Assembly: GCA_965220265.1 (NCBI GenBank)
Contig: CBDCPM010000004.1
Span: 2,046,001-2,110,000 of the forward strand
Source of the DNA: Bin87 sp965220265
GTDB taxonomy: Bacteria; Chloroflexota; Dehalococcoidia; Lucifugimonadales; UBA3495
Length of the DNA: 64,000 nt
Direction: 5' to 3'
The notes beneath the pieces are model-generated. The model searched no databases. It worked only from the letters and a program-made list of their open reading frames with translations, and was not told the DNA's origin. Positions 8,756 through 17,880 of the stretch are shown in pieces (the first letter of the stretch is position 1; each line of letters begins with the position of its first letter). The translations under genes and the position numbers were made by a program.

Positions 8756-9832
8756 TTGCTGCCCAAGTTTCGTGTGAGTCTGGACGAGGCTACGATGGTT
8801 CCCGGGGACGATCTGAAGTCCACCGTCGCCGCAGTGTTCGAGAAGATGGGAGTGCCACCAGAGGACGCTCAGCTGGGCGCCGACGTGCTGGTGGTCGCCG
8901 ACCTGCGCGGCGTCGACTCCCACGGAGTCTCCAACATGCTCCGCAGCTACGTCAGCGGCTACACCAGCGGCCAGATCAATCCGACGCCCGACATGCGGAT
9001 TGTCCGCGAGACTCCCAGCACCGCCAGCATCGACTCCGACCGCGGCCTGGGGATCATCACCACGCCCAAGGCCATGGACATCGCCATTCGCAAGGCCGCC
9101 GAGGTGGGCGTGGGCATGGTCACCCTGGGCAACGCCCGCCACCTGGGCATGGCGTCCTACCACGCCATGAGAGCGCTGGAGCACGACATGATCGGCGTGT
9201 GCATGACCAGCTGTCCGCCGTCGGTGGTGCCGACCTTCGGCGCCGAGCCGCGCCTGGGCACCAACCCCATCGCCATCGCCGTGCCCTCCCGCAACGAGGC
9301 GCCCTTCGTCTTCGACGCCGCCACCAGCACCGTGGCCGGCAACAAGGTGGGCATCGCCAGACGCCTGGGCGTCAAGCTGGAGCCCGGCTGGCTGGCCGAC
9401 GCCGAGGGCACCCCCATCATGGAGGAGGCCGACGCGCCCGACAACTACACCCTGCTCACCCTGGGCAGCACCCGCGAGCTGGGCTCACACAAGGGCTACG
9501 GCCTGTCGTGCATGGTGGACATTCTGGCTGGCGTCCTCACCGGCTTCGGCTACGGCGCGGTTCCCGGCCGGCCCAACTTCGGCCACTACGTCGCCGCCTA
9601 CAACGTGGCCGGCTTTGACGACCCCGACCACTTCAAGGACCAGATGGACGAGTGGCTGCAGATGATGAAGTCCACCCGCCCGGCTCCCGGCGAGGAGCGC
9701 GTCATGGTCGCCGGCCAGCCTGAGGCCGAGATGGAAGAACTCCGCCGCATCGAGGGCATCCCCCTGCACCAGGAGGTCGTCGACTGGTTCCACGACACCT
9801 GCGGGGAGCTGGGGATCGACTGCCCGTTTTAA
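8756..9832 (+). CDS. Malate/L-lactate/ureidoglycolate dehydrogenase family (Ldh2-type)
   Basis: A 358-residue NAD(P)-dependent 2-hydroxyacid oxidoreductase of the LDH2/MDH2 family, which is unrelated to classical Rossmann LDH. Hallmarks are DLRGVDSHGVSNMLRSY (catalytic His), NARHLGMASYHAM, PRLGTNPIAIAVPS, and SHKGYGLSCMVDIL (conserved Lys and Gly). Start is TTG at 8756 with GGAGG 7 nt upstream. The C-terminal part (DDPDHFKDQMDEWLQ, GIPLHQEVVDWF) is full length. The substrate could be malate, ureidoglycolate, sulfolactate or another 2-hydroxy acid; sequence alone does not decide. Confidence 0.9.
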   Translation: MLPKFRVSLDEATMVPGDDLKSTVAAVFEKMGVPPEDAQLGADVLVVADLRGVDSHGVSNMLRSYVSGYTSGQINPTPDMRIVRETPSTASIDSDRGLGIITTPKAMDIAIRKAAEVGVGMVTLGNARHLGMASYHAMRALEHDMIGVCMTSCPPSVVPTFGAEPRLGTNPIAIAVPSRNEAPFVFDAATSTVAGNKVGIARRLGVKLEPGWLADAEGTPIMEEADAPDNYTLLTLGSTRELGSHKGYGLSCMVDILAGVLTGFGYGAVPGRPNFGHYVAAYNVAGFDDPDHFKDQMDEWLQMMKSTRPAPGEERVMVAGQPEAEMEELRRIEGIPLHQEVVDWFHDTCGELGIDCPF

Positions 9833-9844
9833 TAGACCGCCGTT

Positions 9845-10084
9845 CTAAATGTTGGTGAACCACAAACAGGTGACAGTGTTGGTCACACCATTAATGGGGC
9901 GGATTCGGTGGCGCATGATCTCGGTAAGATCCTCGACCGTTCCCGCCTCCAGTTCCACCACCACGTCGTAAGGTCCCAATACCTCGCGAATAGCCGCTCC
10001 GCTGATGGTGTTGAGGCGGTCGAGGACCTCCTGGGTCCGGGCGGGTTCCACGTTGATGAGTACGTATGCGTTTGCCGCCATCAC
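9845..10084 (-). CDS. Stand-alone Lrp/AsnC ligand-binding (RAM) protein
   Basis: A 79-residue protein matching only the C-terminal ligand-binding half of Lrp/AsnC regulators (AYVLINVEPARTQEVLDRL; GPYDVVVELEAG; NGVTNTVTCLWF). There is no helix-turn-helix, so it cannot bind DNA by itself. Such short proteins form the same oligomers and bind amino acids. It converges with the dehydrogenase gene. Either of two adjacent ATG codons could start it. Confidence 0.88.
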   Translation of the reverse strand: MMAANAYVLINVEPARTQEVLDRLNTISGAAIREVLGPYDVVVELEAGTVEDLTEIMRHRIRPINGVTNTVTCLWFTNI

Positions 10085-10301
10085 GGCACCTCCATGCAGG
10101 TGATGCTTTTATCGTACCATTGGCTTGGGTTCTGCTCATCGCGTCAATGCAGGGTTCAACGGTCCCTGCTAGGAGCATCACATGGACTGCTGGTCTCAGT
10201 TGCCGGGAATGGGAGTGGCGCTCAGGCCACGCCTCAGTGGGTGGCGCGACATAGTTTATACTGGTAGTCGGCTACGGTGAGCACAATAAAGGCTGCCCAA
10301 A
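10085..10301. other. Intergenic region with a weak promoter candidate
   Basis: Divergent spacer between the Lrp-like gene and the AAA/PIN operon. TATACT at 10257-10262 is a plausible -10 for the operon, but no matching -35 is evident. Confidence 0.3.
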
Positions 10302-11555
10302 ATGATCACCAACCTTACCCTCCAAAACTTTAAGTGCTTTAGGAACGTAGGCGTTTCTCCCAAGCTAGTCACTGTCCTGATCGGACCGAATGGGACAGGC
10401 AAATCCAGCGTGCTACAAGCACTATGTCTGCTCAAGCAGTGGGAATCCAGCGACGGCCTCATTCCATTAGACGGTCCCTTCGTTCAATTGTCTCCGGACG
10501 AATTCATGCACACCAGCGACAGCGGCGTGCAAATTTTGCCAGTAGTCACCCTTTCTTTATCAGGGAGATGGACCGCCGCATCGCGTGTAATCCAGTCTCC
10601 GGTGGATTTTGATCTAGATTTCATATTCGATCGTGTCGGAAACACGATTTCAAAGCGTTCCAATGCTCGTTTCAGATTCGATGGCAATGACATATACATC
10701 CCTGACAAATCGTCAGAATCGGATTTAATCTCGTTCACTGGGAACCCTCCAGGAATCGGATACTTCCTAGAAACGCCTGGAGTATATATTGGCGAACTGG
10801 AACCGATATCAAGCCGCTGGAATGCCCATACGTCTGCTGTCGATGGAGTGTTAGCAACTTCATATCACTTGTTGAACAAATTGCGTGTGGTACCTGCGAT
10901 TCGCGGATTGAGCCGTAGAACGTACCCGTTGGGATCACAATTACACTCCGAAATTTTGTCTGACCAAGGCCTGAGCGCGCAGGAAGATGCTATCGCTACG
11001 ACGCTCGCTTACTCGGAACCAGAGATGATCCGGGTGTCCAATTGGATGATCCAAGTTACTGGCGTTGGCGTCAGGGCTGGGATCGTCCCTCCGCAGATGA
11101 TCAAACCCGTCTCCGTGACCTCATCCATTCAGCCTAGTTTGCTAGCCGAGGGTTCGGGCACAAATGCCTTGGTTCACCTCCTGTTCGAGCTCGCAAGGGC
11201 TCGCAATGGAGCGACCATCCTGGTAGAAGAACCAGAGATTCACCTGCATCCCGGCGCTCAGGCGGAACTTGCTTCTGTCATCGCAGGGGAAGCCAAAGCC
11301 TCGAACAAACAGGTGATTATGACGACGCATAGCGAACACATCGCTGGCCGGCTGATGATTGAAGTGGCCGAGGGCAATTTGTCGCCGGAGGATATCGCTA
11401 TCTATTCGTTTGAAAAAGACGACAACGGGGTTTGTTCTGCCAGCGAAATCGAGGTGTCTGCCAACGGCCAGGTCGCCGGCGGATTGCGGAGTTTCTTCCA
11501 AACCGACCTCGATGAAATGCGACGCTATGTCGACGCGTTGCGGGCCAAAGCATGA
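10302..11555 (+). CDS. AAA (OLD/RecF-like) ATPase of an ATPase-PIN pair
   Basis: A 417-residue SMC/OLD-type ATPase: NLTLQNFKCFRNVGV at the N-terminus, Walker A GPNGTGKSS (about residue 30), ABC-like signature AEGSGTNALVHLLFELARA, Walker B ILVEEPEIHLHPGAQAEL, and the switch His in MTTHSEHI. No TOPRIM domain follows. The next gene overlaps by 4 bp (ATGA) and encodes a PIN-like protein, so the two are translationally coupled. ATPases of this class pair with effectors in phage-defence systems (known for PARIS, Gabija and others); here the predicted effector is a PIN nuclease, which is inference. Confidence 0.85.
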   Translation: MITNLTLQNFKCFRNVGVSPKLVTVLIGPNGTGKSSVLQALCLLKQWESSDGLIPLDGPFVQLSPDEFMHTSDSGVQILPVVTLSLSGRWTAASRVIQSPVDFDLDFIFDRVGNTISKRSNARFRFDGNDIYIPDKSSESDLISFTGNPPGIGYFLETPGVYIGELEPISSRWNAHTSAVDGVLATSYHLLNKLRVVPAIRGLSRRTYPLGSQLHSEILSDQGLSAQEDAIATTLAYSEPEMIRVSNWMIQVTGVGVRAGIVPPQMIKPVSVTSSIQPSLLAEGSGTNALVHLLFELARARNGATILVEEPEIHLHPGAQAELASVIAGEAKASNKQVIMTTHSEHIAGRLMIEVAEGNLSPEDIAIYSFEKDDNGVCSASEIEVSANGQVAGGLRSFFQTDLDEMRRYVDALRAKA

Positions 11556-12022
11556 CGCCCAGGTTCATCCTTGATGAGAACGTGGTCATCTGCGCGCAGT
11601 TGGGAGTCGATCAAAATGGCGATCCGAGCGAGGTTTGCGCGGATCTAATTCAGCGGATCGTAGATATTTGCCACACGCTAATCGTCGATGATGATCTCTG
11701 GAACAAGTACGAAGAACAACTGCATCGTCCTCGACATGAGCATCTAACATCAGGACCGCACTTGATGCGTGTCCTTTGGAATGCCCTTACCACCGCGAAC
11801 AAAATAGAAGGATTAGGACACTACGCACCCTCTTTCGATGACGAAGGTATCATCCCGGCCGGAAGCCAGGACGACACCTTCATTGTCAGGCTTGCAGTCG
11901 AGACCGCTGCTACGCTGGTCACTGCCGACGGACCGTTACGCCAAGGTTTGCGGGATTCGGGTCTTGAAGCCAAATATGGCCTGTCGCTGCGATCTCCAGA
12001 AGAAGCTCTGCATCAACTCTGA
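11552..12022 (+). CDS. PIN-like nuclease coupled to the AAA ATPase
   Basis: A 156-residue protein. RFILDENVVIC carries the first acidic residue of a PIN fold; GSQDDTFIVRLAVETAATLVTADGPLR carries the central Asp pair and the late Asp of the four-acid site. PIN enzymes are metal-dependent RNases, often toxins. The start ATG overlaps the ATPase stop. It lacks a separate antitoxin, so the ATPase is the likely controller. Fold assignment is by pattern only. Confidence 0.72.
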   Translation: MTPRFILDENVVICAQLGVDQNGDPSEVCADLIQRIVDICHTLIVDDDLWNKYEEQLHRPRHEHLTSGPHLMRVLWNALTTANKIEGLGHYAPSFDDEGIIPAGSQDDTFIVRLAVETAATLVTADGPLRQGLRDSGLEAKYGLSLRSPEEALHQL

Positions 12023-12068
12023 TTTGAGGAATCGCGGGTTCTAGATCGCCCTTCAGTAGGTGGCCACC

Positions 12069-13199
12069 TCACTCCTTCAGCGCCGGTATCACTTCCTTCC
12101 CGAAGAGCTCTATCGACCGCATCGTGTCGGTGTGGGAGAGTTGGCCGCCCTGCGCCTCCAGCAGGATGGAGCCGATGCCCAGTTCGTCGCGGATGTGGCG
12201 CAGCTTCTTGATGACGGTGTCGGGGCTGCCCACCACCAGGTGGTAGCGGTCCTGAAGCTCCTGGTATGACATCTCGTTCAGGGGAGTGGGTCGGCGGGCG
12301 GCCACCGCTGCGGCACCGGCGCGGGACGTGTAGCCGGGCGGCGACCAGTATTCTCGAGGGCCCCGCAGCGGATAGTTCATGCGCCAGAGGAACGCCTTCC
12401 CCGACTCCTGCGCCTTCTCGTCGGTGTCGTTGACGTGGGCGCAGATCATGAAGGCGAACTTTTCGGGGCCGGCCTCCCAGCCGTCGGCCGCGGCATACTC
12501 CCGGTAGCGGGCGAACAGGTTCTTGGCCACGTCCAGCGGGGTCAGAAACGCCGCGTAGGTGTAGCGATGCCGCGCCGTCCACTCGACGGTCTCGGGGCTG
12601 CCGGTGCCGGGAACCCACACTGGCGGATGCGGCTTCTGGATGGGCAGCATCCACGGGTTCACCGCCCGGTAGTGGTAGTGGTTACCCTCCCAGCGGAAGG
12701 GCCCGGGCGTGGTCCAGGTCTTCACCACCAGGTCGTGGCACTCCTCGAACCGCTCCCGGTTGTGGATGGGGTTGGTGTTGTTGGCCCACGACTCGATGCC
12801 GATGCCCCGCACGAAGCCGGAGATGATGCGGCCACCGGATATCACGTCCAGCAGGGCGATCTCCTCGGCGAGCCGGACGGGGTTGTCCGACGTGGGCAGC
12901 ATGTTGCCCAGCATCAGGATCTTGGCCCGCTTGGTGATGCGCGCCAGGATGCCGCCGGTGATGTTAACCTCAACATCCATGCACGACGGCGTGTTGTGGT
13001 GCTCGTTGAGCATCAGGCCGTCGAAGCCCATCTCCTCCGCGTACTGGTACTCGTCCAGGTAGCGGTTCATCAACCCGCTGGCGGTCTGGGGGTCGAAGTA
13101 GGTGTTGGGGAAGGTGAGCCGCATGGACGGAAACTTCTCCGCCTCCGACTCCGGGAACTCGGCGTAGGGCATCTCGGTGAAGTAGAAAACGTCCATCAA
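12069..13199 (-). CDS. LLM-class flavin-dependent oxidoreductase
   Basis: A 376-residue luciferase-like monooxygenase. Visible are MMDVFYFTEMPYAEFPE at the N-terminus, FDGLMLNEHHNTPSC (the family's NEHH motif), ITKRAKILMLGNMLP, LDVISGGRIISGFVRGIG (flavin-binding strand), and the C-terminal VVGSPDTVIKKLRHI. Family members use FMNH2 or F420 to oxidise small organic molecules, alkanes, sulfonates or nitrilotriacetate. SAR202-type genomes carry many of these. Full length; the substrate is unknown. Confidence 0.9.
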   Translation of the reverse strand: MMDVFYFTEMPYAEFPESEAEKFPSMRLTFPNTYFDPQTASGLMNRYLDEYQYAEEMGFDGLMLNEHHNTPSCMDVEVNITGGILARITKRAKILMLGNMLPTSDNPVRLAEEIALLDVISGGRIISGFVRGIGIESWANNTNPIHNRERFEECHDLVVKTWTTPGPFRWEGNHYHYRAVNPWMLPIQKPHPPVWVPGTGSPETVEWTARHRYTYAAFLTPLDVAKNLFARYREYAAADGWEAGPEKFAFMICAHVNDTDEKAQESGKAFLWRMNYPLRGPREYWSPPGYTSRAGAAAVAARRPTPLNEMSYQELQDRYHLVVGSPDTVIKKLRHIRDELGIGSILLEAQGGQLSHTDTMRSIELFGKEVIPALKE

Positions 13200-13217
13200 C
13201 TCGCCTCCGTGATCATC

Positions 13218-13235
13218 AAACGCCGCCCGGCGTTT
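13218..13235. promoter_or_regulatory. Perfect 7-bp hairpin upstream of the LLM gene
   Basis: AAACGCC-GCCC-GGCGTTT, 18 bp before the LLM start on the minus strand. It could be a leader hairpin or an operator; nothing else supports a role. Confidence 0.3.
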
Positions 13236-13350
13236 CGCGATTGCTCGGAGTATAGCATGGGGGTTTGCGGTCCCTTTGCTCCGCGGGGATACCCGTCATA
13301 TCACACCTGTCATCGCGAACCCGGCATGGAAATCCCGTATGCCGTTTCAT

Positions 13351-13379
13351 GTCATTGCGAGCGAAGCGCGGCAATCTCG
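13351..13379 (+). repeat. Interspersed repeat, GTCATTGCGAGCGAAGCG type
   Basis: Matches an inverted copy at 53513-53539 over about 27 bp (one mismatch). Lies in the spacer just before the methyltransferase gene. Confidence 0.75.
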
Positions 13380-13425
13380 TTGGTGTAACATGGGTCACCA
13401 CCAGACCCACCCACGGAACCGCGTC

Positions 13426-15072
13426 ATGACCACTGCCTCCGAGACCCCCAACCGCCTCTACTTCGGCGACAACCTGGACATCCTTCGCCAGTACGTCGCC
13501 GACGAGACCGTCGACCTCATCTACCTGGACCCGCCCTTCAACTCCAACGCCACCTACAACGTCCTCTTCCGCGAGCGCTCCGGCGAGGAATCCGCCGCCC
13601 AGATCACCGCCTTCGAGGACACCTGGCACTGGGGCTGGGAGTCGGAGATCGCCTTCCAGGACGTGTTGACCCAGGGGCCGGACAAGGTGGGCAGCCTCCT
13701 CTCCGCCTTGCGCCAGTTCCTCGGCCAGAACGACATGATGGCCTACCTCACCATGATGGCCCAGCGCATGATCGAGCTCCACCGCGTCCTCAAACCCTCC
13801 GGCAGCATCTACCTCCACTGCGACCCCACCGCCAGCCACTATCTAAAGTTGTTGCTGGACGCGGTGTTCAACGCGCGAAATTTTAAAAGCGAGATAGTGT
13901 GGAAACGCACCAGTGCTCACTCCAGTGCGAACCGACCTGGACCGGTCCACGACAACATACTGATGTACGCGAAGTCAGACGAATATCTTTGGAATCGTGA
14001 ATTCCAACCTTACGACGAAGATTATTTGAACACCTTTTTCGAGATGACTGACCCTGACGGCCGCAAATGGAAACGCATGGATCTTACTGGCGCGGGCACT
14101 CGGCATGGCGCAACGGGGATGGCTTGGAGGGGCATCAACATTACTGAGAAGGGGCGGCATTGGGCATATCCGCCATCCGTGCTTGACGAACTTGATGAGA
14201 AAGGTTTGATCCATTGGCCTAAGCGAAACGGTGGGATGCCGCGTCTGAAACAATACGCCGACGAAATGCCGGGTGTACCGGTCCAAGATGTGTGGACAGA
14301 CATTAAACCTATACATAACTTGGCACGGGAACGCCTCGGCTACCCCACCCAAAAACCCGAGGCCCTGCTGGAGCGCATCATCCGTGCCAGCAGCAACGAG
14401 GGCGACGTCGTCCTCGATCCCTTCTGCGGCTGCGGCACCGCCACCGTCGCCGCCGAGCGTCTCAACCGCCGCTGGATCGGCATCGACATAACGCACCTCG
14501 CCATCACCCTGGTACGCCATCGCCTCCACGACAGTTTCGGAGACCAATTGCGTCCCTACGAGATCGTTGGCCAACCCACCGACTCCGGTAGCGCCGCCGC
14601 CCTCGCCGAGCAGGACCGCTACCAGTTCGAATGGTGGGCCCTGGGTCTCGTGGACGCCCGCCCCGCCAACGACCGCCGTCGCGGCGCCGACGCCGGCGTC
14701 GATGGCTACATCAACTTCTTCGACGACAACAACGGCAAGCCCAAGCGCATCATCGCCCAGGTCAAGAGCGGCCACGTCACCCGCAACATGATCGCCACCC
14801 TCAAGGGCGATATGGAGCGGGAGAAAGCCGAACTCGGCGTTTTCATCACCCTCCAGCCGCCCACCGGACCCATGCGCCAGGAGGCCCTCTCCGCCGGCAT
14901 CTACACTCCCGAGCATTTCCCCGACCAGCAACACCCCCGCGTCCAGATCCTGACCATCGACGAACTGCTAGCCGGCGCCGGCGTGTCATATCCTCGGGGC
15001 GGCGCGCCGGCCACCTTCCGGCAGGCTCCCCGCCGACGCCGCAGCCAGGGCCAGCAGAACACGCTGGTCTAA
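13426..15072 (+). CDS. Fused beta-class DNA methyltransferase and Mrr-like endonuclease
   Basis: A 548-residue protein. Residues 1-370 are an amino-methyltransferase in beta order: catalytic DPPF (YLDPPFNSNATYN), a variable target-recognition stretch, then the AdoMet motif DPFCGCGTATVAAERLNRRW. Residues about 420-520 look like an Mrr-type PD-(D/E)xK nuclease: GADAGVDGYINFF and IAQVKSGHV (Asp ... Gln-x-Lys), ending in GVFITLQPPTGPM. One chain would both modify and cut, like type IIC/IIG systems. No separate restriction gene is adjacent. The start at 13426 begins at the family N-terminus (NRLYFGDNLDIL follows); the frame is open to 13276 through an interspersed repeat. Recognition sequence unknown. 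Confidence 0.87.
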   Translation: MTTASETPNRLYFGDNLDILRQYVADETVDLIYLDPPFNSNATYNVLFRERSGEESAAQITAFEDTWHWGWESEIAFQDVLTQGPDKVGSLLSALRQFLGQNDMMAYLTMMAQRMIELHRVLKPSGSIYLHCDPTASHYLKLLLDAVFNARNFKSEIVWKRTSAHSSANRPGPVHDNILMYAKSDEYLWNREFQPYDEDYLNTFFEMTDPDGRKWKRMDLTGAGTRHGATGMAWRGINITEKGRHWAYPPSVLDELDEKGLIHWPKRNGGMPRLKQYADEMPGVPVQDVWTDIKPIHNLARERLGYPTQKPEALLERIIRASSNEGDVVLDPFCGCGTATVAAERLNRRWIGIDITHLAITLVRHRLHDSFGDQLRPYEIVGQPTDSGSAAALAEQDRYQFEWWALGLVDARPANDRRRGADAGVDGYINFFDDNNGKPKRIIAQVKSGHVTRNMIATLKGDMEREKAELGVFITLQPPTGPMRQEALSAGIYTPEHFPDQQHPRVQILTIDELLAGAGVSYPRGGAPATFRQAPRRRRSQGQQNTLV

Positions 15073-15300
15073 GCGAGCCGGGACTCCCCGGTGCGGCAAC
15101 CCAGAGCGATGGCGGCCCGCCATTGCGCACGAAGCGGAGCGAGGCCGTAGTTCAATCAGCCGATTCTTCAGCCACGGCAGCGTATCGTTCTGGAAAGCGT
15201 TGACATTCATAGCGTCTTGCAATACTTTGTATCGCTATAACGAAGGATGGCTTGCGAGTACAGGCTGGGAACCGGGTCCAGCGGCCGGGAGCTAAAGCTG

Positions 15301-16728
15301 ATGAGCACACAGCAGGACCTGCGGCAGGAAGTGGCTCGCCTCACCGCGGCGCTGGCGGAGCGTGACCAGGAGCTGGCCTCGCTCCGAGGCGCGGCCCATT
15401 TGGATTTGGACGCGAGCACAGATCGAACGCCTATTGTCCGCCTCGAAAATCAGGAAGTGTTCAGCACTCATGCGGCGGAATCCTTTGAGGATACCTTGCG
15501 CGTCATGGGCTTGCGAGCGCGCCAAATGCTGGGGGCCCATCAGTCGGCAATCAGTTACGTTCCTGATGGCGATTTCAGGGCGGCCATTCACATCGCGTCT
15601 TTGTCTGATAAGTACGCGAAATACCGGGCCTACGACGTCATGCCTACCGGGGAGGGAATTTGGGGACTGATCGTCAAGAATCACCAGCCGGTTCGAATGA
15701 CCGAAGAAGTCCTCTATGCACACCCCCAGTTCAAGCATTTCAGCTACCTCAAAACCGTTGAGGGCCTGGAACACCCTCCCATGCCGGGGTGGCTCGCGGT
15801 GCCCGTCCTGCGCAAGGGAGACGGGCTGATCGGGGTGATCCAGCTCAGCGACAAGTTCGAAGGAGAATTCACGGAAGATGATAAAGAGCAACTGGTAAAG
15901 CTGGCCACCCTGTACACACCAATTTTTGAGCTGCAATATGTTAACGATGACCTGCAGCGGCAAGCCACTTCCCTGCGGCAGGCGACGCAGGAATTGCAAC
16001 GCTCCAACGCCGAGCTCGAACAGTTCGCCTACGTGGCCTCGCATGACCTCCAGGAACCGCTGCGGATGGTGACCAGCTACCTGCAACTCCTCGAACGCCG
16101 CTACAAGGCAAATCTGGACCAGGACGCCAGCGATTTCATCGCCTTTGCCGTTGACGGCGCGGCCCGGATGCAGACCCTCATCCAGGACCTGCTCACCTAC
16201 TCTCGCGTCGGCACCCGGGGCGTTTCCTTCGACCCCACGGACTGTCAGGCAGTATTGGACCAGGTGCTGATGAACCTGGAGGTGGCCATCGCGGAGAGCG
16301 GAGCCGAGATAAGTAGTGGCCAGTTGCCGAGCCTGTCAGCTGACACTTCTCAGCTGGGGCAGTTGCTGCAGAACCTGATCGGCAACGCGATCAAGTTTCG
16401 CGGCGACAGTCCTCCCCGCATCCGGGTCGAAGCGTCACAGCGAACCGACGACTGGCTCTTCTCAGTCCAGGACAACGGGATCGGCATTGACCCCCGGTAC
16501 TCGGACCGCATCTTCCAGGTGTTCCAACGCCTGCACGGGATCGGACAGTACCCTGGCACCGGCATCGGCCTGGCCGTTTGCAAGAAGATCGTGGAACGAC
16601 ACCAGGGAAGCATCTGGGTCGAGTCTCAGCTGGACGCCGGGGCGACCTTTTGCTTCACCATCCCGCTCCATCTCGACTCGCTTCCAGATTCCGACCCGGC
16701 CGCAGCATTTACTGGGCCGGCTGGGTGA
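15301..16728 (+). CDS. Soluble histidine kinase with GAF domain
   Basis: About 475 residues and no membrane segment. A short coiled-coil (AALAERDQELASLRG) leads into a GAF-like domain (residues about 45-200, with PMPGWLAVPVL and GVIQLSDKFEGEFTEDD). The H box is FAYVASHDLQEPLRMV, followed by HATPase motifs NLIGNAIKF (N), VQDNGIGIDP (G1), IFQVFQRLH (F) and GTGIGLAVCKKIV (G2). This layout resembles bacteriophytochrome-type kinases, but no chromophore Cys-His pair is evident. GGGAG precedes ATG 15301. Two response regulators follow, so it is probably the head of a phosphorelay operon. Confidence 0.9.
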   Translation: MSTQQDLRQEVARLTAALAERDQELASLRGAAHLDLDASTDRTPIVRLENQEVFSTHAAESFEDTLRVMGLRARQMLGAHQSAISYVPDGDFRAAIHIASLSDKYAKYRAYDVMPTGEGIWGLIVKNHQPVRMTEEVLYAHPQFKHFSYLKTVEGLEHPPMPGWLAVPVLRKGDGLIGVIQLSDKFEGEFTEDDKEQLVKLATLYTPIFELQYVNDDLQRQATSLRQATQELQRSNAELEQFAYVASHDLQEPLRMVTSYLQLLERRYKANLDQDASDFIAFAVDGAARMQTLIQDLLTYSRVGTRGVSFDPTDCQAVLDQVLMNLEVAIAESGAEISSGQLPSLSADTSQLGQLLQNLIGNAIKFRGDSPPRIRVEASQRTDDWLFSVQDNGIGIDPRYSDRIFQVFQRLHGIGQYPGTGIGLAVCKKIVERHQGSIWVESQLDAGATFCFTIPLHLDSLPDSDPAAAFTGPAG

Positions 16729-16785
16729 TCGTCACGCAATCACCGGCAAACCCTAACCCAACATCAGCACAGGAGGACGCGGGCA

Positions 16786-17232
16786 ATGACACTACAATCA
16801 CGCGCCAAGCCCATAGAGATTCTCCTGGTCGAGGACAACCCCGGCGACGCGAGGCTGACCCGTGAAGCTTTTGCTGACGCCAGTGTCTCCAACAACCTGT
16901 CCGTGGTGGGCGACGGCGAACAGGCCATGGCATTCCTCAGGCGCGAGGGCGACTACGCTGGCGCGCCGCGTCCTGACCTGATCCTCCTGGACCTGAACCT
17001 CCCGCGCAAGAGCGGCCGTGAGGTGCTAGAGGATGTCAAAACCGACCCGCGTCTGCTGTCCATTCCCATCGTGGTGATGACAACCTCGGAAGCGGAAGGG
17101 GACATCCTCAACTCCTACTACCACCACGCCAACGCGTACGTCACCAAACCCGTTGACCTCGATCGTTTCATCGACGTCGTCAGCAAGATTGAGGGGTTCT
17201 GGCTTACCGTCGCGAAGCTGCCGCCGGAGTGA
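16786..17232 (+). CDS. Response regulator, Rcp1-like single receiver
   Basis: A 148-residue receiver with no output domain. LVEDNPGDARLT holds the acidic pocket, LILLDLNLP the phosphorylated Asp, VVMTTS the Thr, and AYVTKPVD the Lys. Such single-domain receivers accept phosphate from phytochrome-like kinases, and the kinase gene lies 57 bp upstream. About 42% visible identity to the next regulator suggests tandem duplication. Confidence 0.92.
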   Translation: MTLQSRAKPIEILLVEDNPGDARLTREAFADASVSNNLSVVGDGEQAMAFLRREGDYAGAPRPDLILLDLNLPRKSGREVLEDVKTDPRLLSIPIVVMTTSEAEGDILNSYYHHANAYVTKPVDLDRFIDVVSKIEGFWLTVAKLPPE

Positions 17233-17351
17233 CTTCTTCCTCGGGATGATCCCGTCCAGCCCGTCGAACCCAGCGTAAGCCAACGGCTCCGCCACGTGGG
17301 CCACCGTTACGACACAGCCGTTACGACGTAGGATAAAGGAGGCAGAGTGCC

Positions 17352-17861
17352 ATGACTACACGCTCCCCGGAAAATCCCATCGAGGTGCTGCTGGTTGAGG
17401 ATAACCCCGCAGATGCCAGGCTGACGGAAGAGATTCTGAAAGACTCAGCGTACGCCGTGAATCTCTCGGTGGTCGAGGACGGAGAGGCCGCCATGACCTA
17501 TCTCCGCCGCCAGGGTGATTACGCGTACACTCCCCGGCCCGACCTGGTCCTGCTGGACCTGATGCTGCCGAAAAAGAGCGGCCAGGAAGTTCTCGACGAG
17601 GTGAATCAGGACCCCAATTTGCGAAACATTCCGGTGATGATCTTGACCGGAACCGCGGCGGAACAAAGCCTGCTCTGGACGTACAACATTTCCCCCGGAA
17701 GGTTCTGCCGCAAGCCCATCGAATTGCATCGTTTTGACGCGGCCGTCGCCCAGCTTGAGACGCTCAGCGAGCGTCCCCTGGTCATGTCAGCGCCGCAATG
17801 GGCTCAGGAGCCGGCCGGCGCGAGAGCGGGCCGAAAGTGGTGGTGGCCCTTCGGACGCTAG
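17352..17861 (+). CDS. Second Rcp1-like response regulator
   Basis: 169 residues: LVEDNPADARLTEEIL, LVLLDLMLPKKSG (phospho-Asp), MILTGTA (Thr) and CRKPIEL (Lys). A 30-residue basic tail (GARAGRKWWWPFGR) is not part of the receiver fold. The stop lies inside a 21-bp tandem duplication, so the tail length may have changed recently. AGGAGGCAGAG stands ahead of the ATG. Confidence 0.9.
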   Translation: MTTRSPENPIEVLLVEDNPADARLTEEILKDSAYAVNLSVVEDGEAAMTYLRRQGDYAYTPRPDLVLLDLMLPKKSGQEVLDEVNQDPNLRNIPVMILTGTAAEQSLLWTYNISPGRFCRKPIELHRFDAAVAQLETLSERPLVMSAPQWAQEPAGARAGRKWWWPFGR

Positions 17862-17880
17862 TGGTGGCCCTTCGGACGCT
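17839..17880 (+). repeat. 21-bp tandem duplication at the response-regulator stop
   Basis: Two adjacent copies of a 21-bp unit (GTGGTGGCCCTTCGGACGCT core) differing at one base. The first copy encodes the last residues and the second begins with the stop region. Confidence 0.85.

Noticed and set aside
13975..14934. 319-aa minus-strand open frame
   Set aside because: Shadow of the methyltransferase-endonuclease in GC-rich DNA.
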